Notes under the pieces: model-generated
What the model saw: only the letters and a program-made list of their open reading frames with translations
Database searches by the model: none
Told to the model about the DNA's origin: nothing
Shown: positions 5,648 to 7,260 of the stretch, piece after piece
Layout of the letters: each line of letters starts with the position of its first letter
Position numbering within the stretch: position 1 is the stretch's first letter
Assembly: GCA_027296025.1 (NCBI GenBank)
Contig: JAPUJU010000138.1
Span: 1 to 7,260, forward strand
Reading direction: 5' to 3'
DNA length: 7,260 nt
DNA from: a bacterium
Lineage (GTDB): Bacteria; Krumholzibacteriota; Krumholzibacteriia; WVZY01
Translations under genes and position numbers: made by a program

Positions 5648-7260
5648 GTGGACGTTTCCGTAATTATCGTCAGCTACAACGGCCGCTCAGCGCTCGAACG
5701 CTGCCTCGAATCTCTCAAGGCCAACACGGTTTTCCAGTACACCGAAGTCATTGTCGTCGACAACGCGAGCTCGGACGGAACTCCACAGATGATCCGGGAT
5801 CGCTACCCGTGGGTAGAGCTTTACGAGGGCAGCGAGAACATCGGGTTTTCCCGCGGAGTGAATGTCGGGATTCAGGCAGCGCGTGGAAAATACTTTCTTA
5901 TTCTGAACCCCGACACCGTTCTACGCAAAGATGCGATCGAGGAGCTCGGCGCGTTCATGGAGAACACGCCGGATGCGGGCATCGCAGGACCGAAGCTCGT
6001 CTTTCAAGACGGCAACCTTCAGTATTCGTGCCGGCGATTCTACAACTGGAGAGTGCTGCTCCTTCGCCGAACAATTCTGGGAAAGATTTTCAAGAACTCG
6101 AAAGCCGTATCGGATCATTTAATGCTCGACTTCGATCACAGTTCGACGCGCGATGTTGATTGGATTCTCGGCGCATGCATGTTCGTGCGTCGCGAGGCGG
6201 TTGAGTCAGTCGGCCCGATGGACGAACGATTCTTCCTTTACTTCGAGGACGTGGACTGGTGCTACCGCATGAGGCAGAAAGGCTGGAAGGTCTACTACCA
6301 TCCCCATGCGGTTGTCGTGCATAATTACGGACGCGATAGCGCTCATTCGGTGATCAACCGTTCGTTTGTTGCGCACCTCGCGAGTCTGGTGCGTTATTAC
6401 GAGAAGTGGAACTTCGTCTGGTACTTCATCAAGAAACACCGCGCGGTGCTGAAGACGATTGTGTTTCTTGTTGTCGACGTCATAGCATTCAACCTGGCGT
6501 TCCTGTCCGCATACTATTTGAGGGGCTTCCTTGACAACATATTCCCGAACCCGATATTCCCGATCTCCGCGTACGAACGGTTTGTGGTCTTCGAAAACCT
6601 TCTGTTTGCGTTCACGTACTTTGCACTTGGACTCTACAAGATTCGACGGGAAACGAAGGGGGTCGACGAATTTTTTGACATAACGCGGGCGATCGTCCTT
6701 GCATCGGTGCTTCTGATGGCGAGCACGTATCTTGGCCAGATCCGAACATATTCCAGGATGGTCGTCGCGTTTCTCGTGCCGTTCGCAATCATGTATGACT
6801 GGTCTTTTCGCCAGTTGATTCGTCGTACGCACAGAAAGCTGCTCAAACAGAAGATCGATCTGAAACGCGTCGGCATTGTCGGGACTCCCGAGCGCGCGAA
6901 CGAGCTCGAAAAGCGATTGATGGCCGATCCGGCTCTGGGGGTCGAAGTCGTCGGTATCGTCGACAGCGGATCGGGAAAAGGGCCGGGTGGGACCTGGGAG
7001 GGGCTTGCCGAACTCAATGCGATGGTCGACCGGTATCGCATTCAGGAAGTTATTTTCGTTCCCGGCGCCGTATCGGACGAGCAGGTAGCCGATTTCGTTA
7101 CGACGGCCCGCCGCCGGGTCCTCGATGTAACGGTTGTCGCAGACTACGCGGGCATGGTCATTCACCAGGCCGAGGTCACCGATCTGGCTGGCCGGCCCGC
7201 GATAGCGTACCGTCGCGATACGCGCTATGTAGTGGATCGACTCGCGAAGCGGTTGCTTGA
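5648..7260 (+). CDS. Fusion of a rhamnosyltransferase-like GT2 and a WbaP/WcaJ-like polyprenyl-phosphate sugar-phosphotransferase (3' end outside window)
   Basis: One frame runs without a stop from the GTG at 5648 to the window edge (537 codons visible). The start follows the previous stop by eight bases; AAAAAAGG at 5628-5635 is a weak, rather distant ribosome site. Residues 1 to about 260 are a complete GT2 domain: VSVIIVSYNGR (3-13), VVDNASSDGT (36-45), NIGFSRGVNVG (64-74), LNPDT (86-90), WILGACMFVRRE (172-183), FFLYFEDVDWCYRMRQKGW (195-213) and VVVHNYGR (222-229), as in WbbL-type rhamnosyltransferases. The chain then enters four hydrophobic helices (about 268-290, 310-330, 346-363, 371-386), the first ending in AYYLRG (288-293). 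A Rossmann-like domain follows (about 404-515), with RVGIVGTPER (407-416) and EVIFVPG (467-473). Then comes LAGRPAIAYRR.TRYVVDRLAKRLL (513-537), the entry to the bacterial sugar transferase catalytic domain. That second half would attach a sugar-1-phosphate to undecaprenyl phosphate. The catalytic residues lie beyond the window, so activity cannot be confirmed. Confidence 0.85.
   Translation, partial: MDVSVIIVSYNGRSALERCLESLKANTVFQYTEVIVVDNASSDGTPQMIRDRYPWVELYEGSENIGFSRGVNVGIQAARGKYFLILNPDTVLRKDAIEELGAFMENTPDAGIAGPKLVFQDGNLQYSCRRFYNWRVLLLRRTILGKIFKNSKAVSDHLMLDFDHSSTRDVDWILGACMFVRREAVESVGPMDERFFLYFEDVDWCYRMRQKGWKVYYHPHAVVVHNYGRDSAHSVINRSFVAHLASLVRYYEKWNFVWYFIKKHRAVLKTIVFLVVDVIAFNLAFLSAYYLRGFLDNIFPNPIFPISAYERFVVFENLLFAFTYFALGLYKIRRETKGVDEFFDITRAIVLASVLLMASTYLGQIRTYSRMVVAFLVPFAIMYDWSFRQLIRRTHRKLLKQKIDLKRVGIVGTPERANELEKRLMADPALGVEVVGIVDSGSGKGPGGTWEGLAELNAMVDRYRIQEVIFVPGAVSDEQVADFVTTARRRVLDVTVVADYAGMVIHQAEVTDLAGRPAIAYRRDTRYVVDRLAKRLL

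Noticed and set aside
6446..6448. Possible separate GTG start for the sugar-phosphotransferase half
   Set aside because: A GTG lies in frame just before the first membrane helix, but no ribosome binding site precedes it and no stop ends the GT2 half, so one fused product is the simpler reading. Internal initiation as a second product cannot be excluded.
6206..7165. Long open frame on the minus strand (319 codons) opposite the fusion gene
   Set aside because: It shadows the GT2/phosphotransferase frame, which has continuous domain motifs; the antisense translation is rich in charged residues and shows no known fold or plausible start context.
7258..7260. TGA at the very end of the window as the stop of the fusion gene
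   Set aside because: It is out of frame: the last full codon of the fusion gene ends at 7258, so the gene continues beyond the window.

Overview
The window is one uninterrupted run of same-strand (+) genes for surface-glycan assembly, with almost no non-coding DNA. The longest gap is 57 bases. No tRNA, rRNA, CRISPR array, insertion sequence or transposase was seen. By eye the DNA is moderately GC-rich, with similar codon use throughout, so nothing points to a recent insertion. The organism is clearly bacterial. The version of the YfhO-like protein seen here (GGYHAAK segment, a C-terminal YPRWRVLVDG segment) reminds me of proteins from the Bacteroidota/FCB side of the tree and related uncultivated phyla. 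That placement is a low-confidence inference from memory of the family.

Layout: (1) bases 1-173 are the C-terminal end of an extended-SDR NAD-dependent sugar epimerase/dehydratase. (2) 170-1135 is a family 2 glycosyltransferase of the GtrB/CsbB/ArnC type with two C-terminal membrane helices, expected to make a polyprenyl-phosphate-linked monosaccharide. (3) 1132-2259 is a family 4 (GT-B fold) glycosyltransferase. (4) After 57 bases that may hold an internal promoter comes 2317-4932, a large polytopic YfhO-family protein. (5) 4914-5639, with a TTG start inside the end of the previous gene, is a soluble DPM1-like polyprenol-phosphate mannose/glucose synthase. (6) From 5648 to the end of the window runs one open frame that no stop codon interrupts. 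It begins as a rhamnosyltransferase-like GT2 and continues into a WbaP/WcaJ-type polyprenyl-phosphate sugar-phosphotransferase. Its catalytic domain has just begun when the window ends.

Together the genes suggest two linked activities. One is a lipid-phosphate-monosaccharide route: the GT2 at 170 and the DPM1-like enzyme at 4914 charge the polyprenyl carrier, and the YfhO-like protein transfers the sugar outside the membrane. This parallels the CsbB-YfhO pair of Bacillus subtilis. The other is the start of a lipid-diphosphate-linked oligosaccharide: the fused phosphotransferase/GT2 makes the first and possibly second sugar linkage, and the GT4 extends it. The two most notable items are the GT2-phosphoglycosyltransferase fusion and the YfhO-like protein flanked by two different polyprenyl-phosphate-sugar synthases. 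No flippase, polymerase or ligase gene lies within the window.
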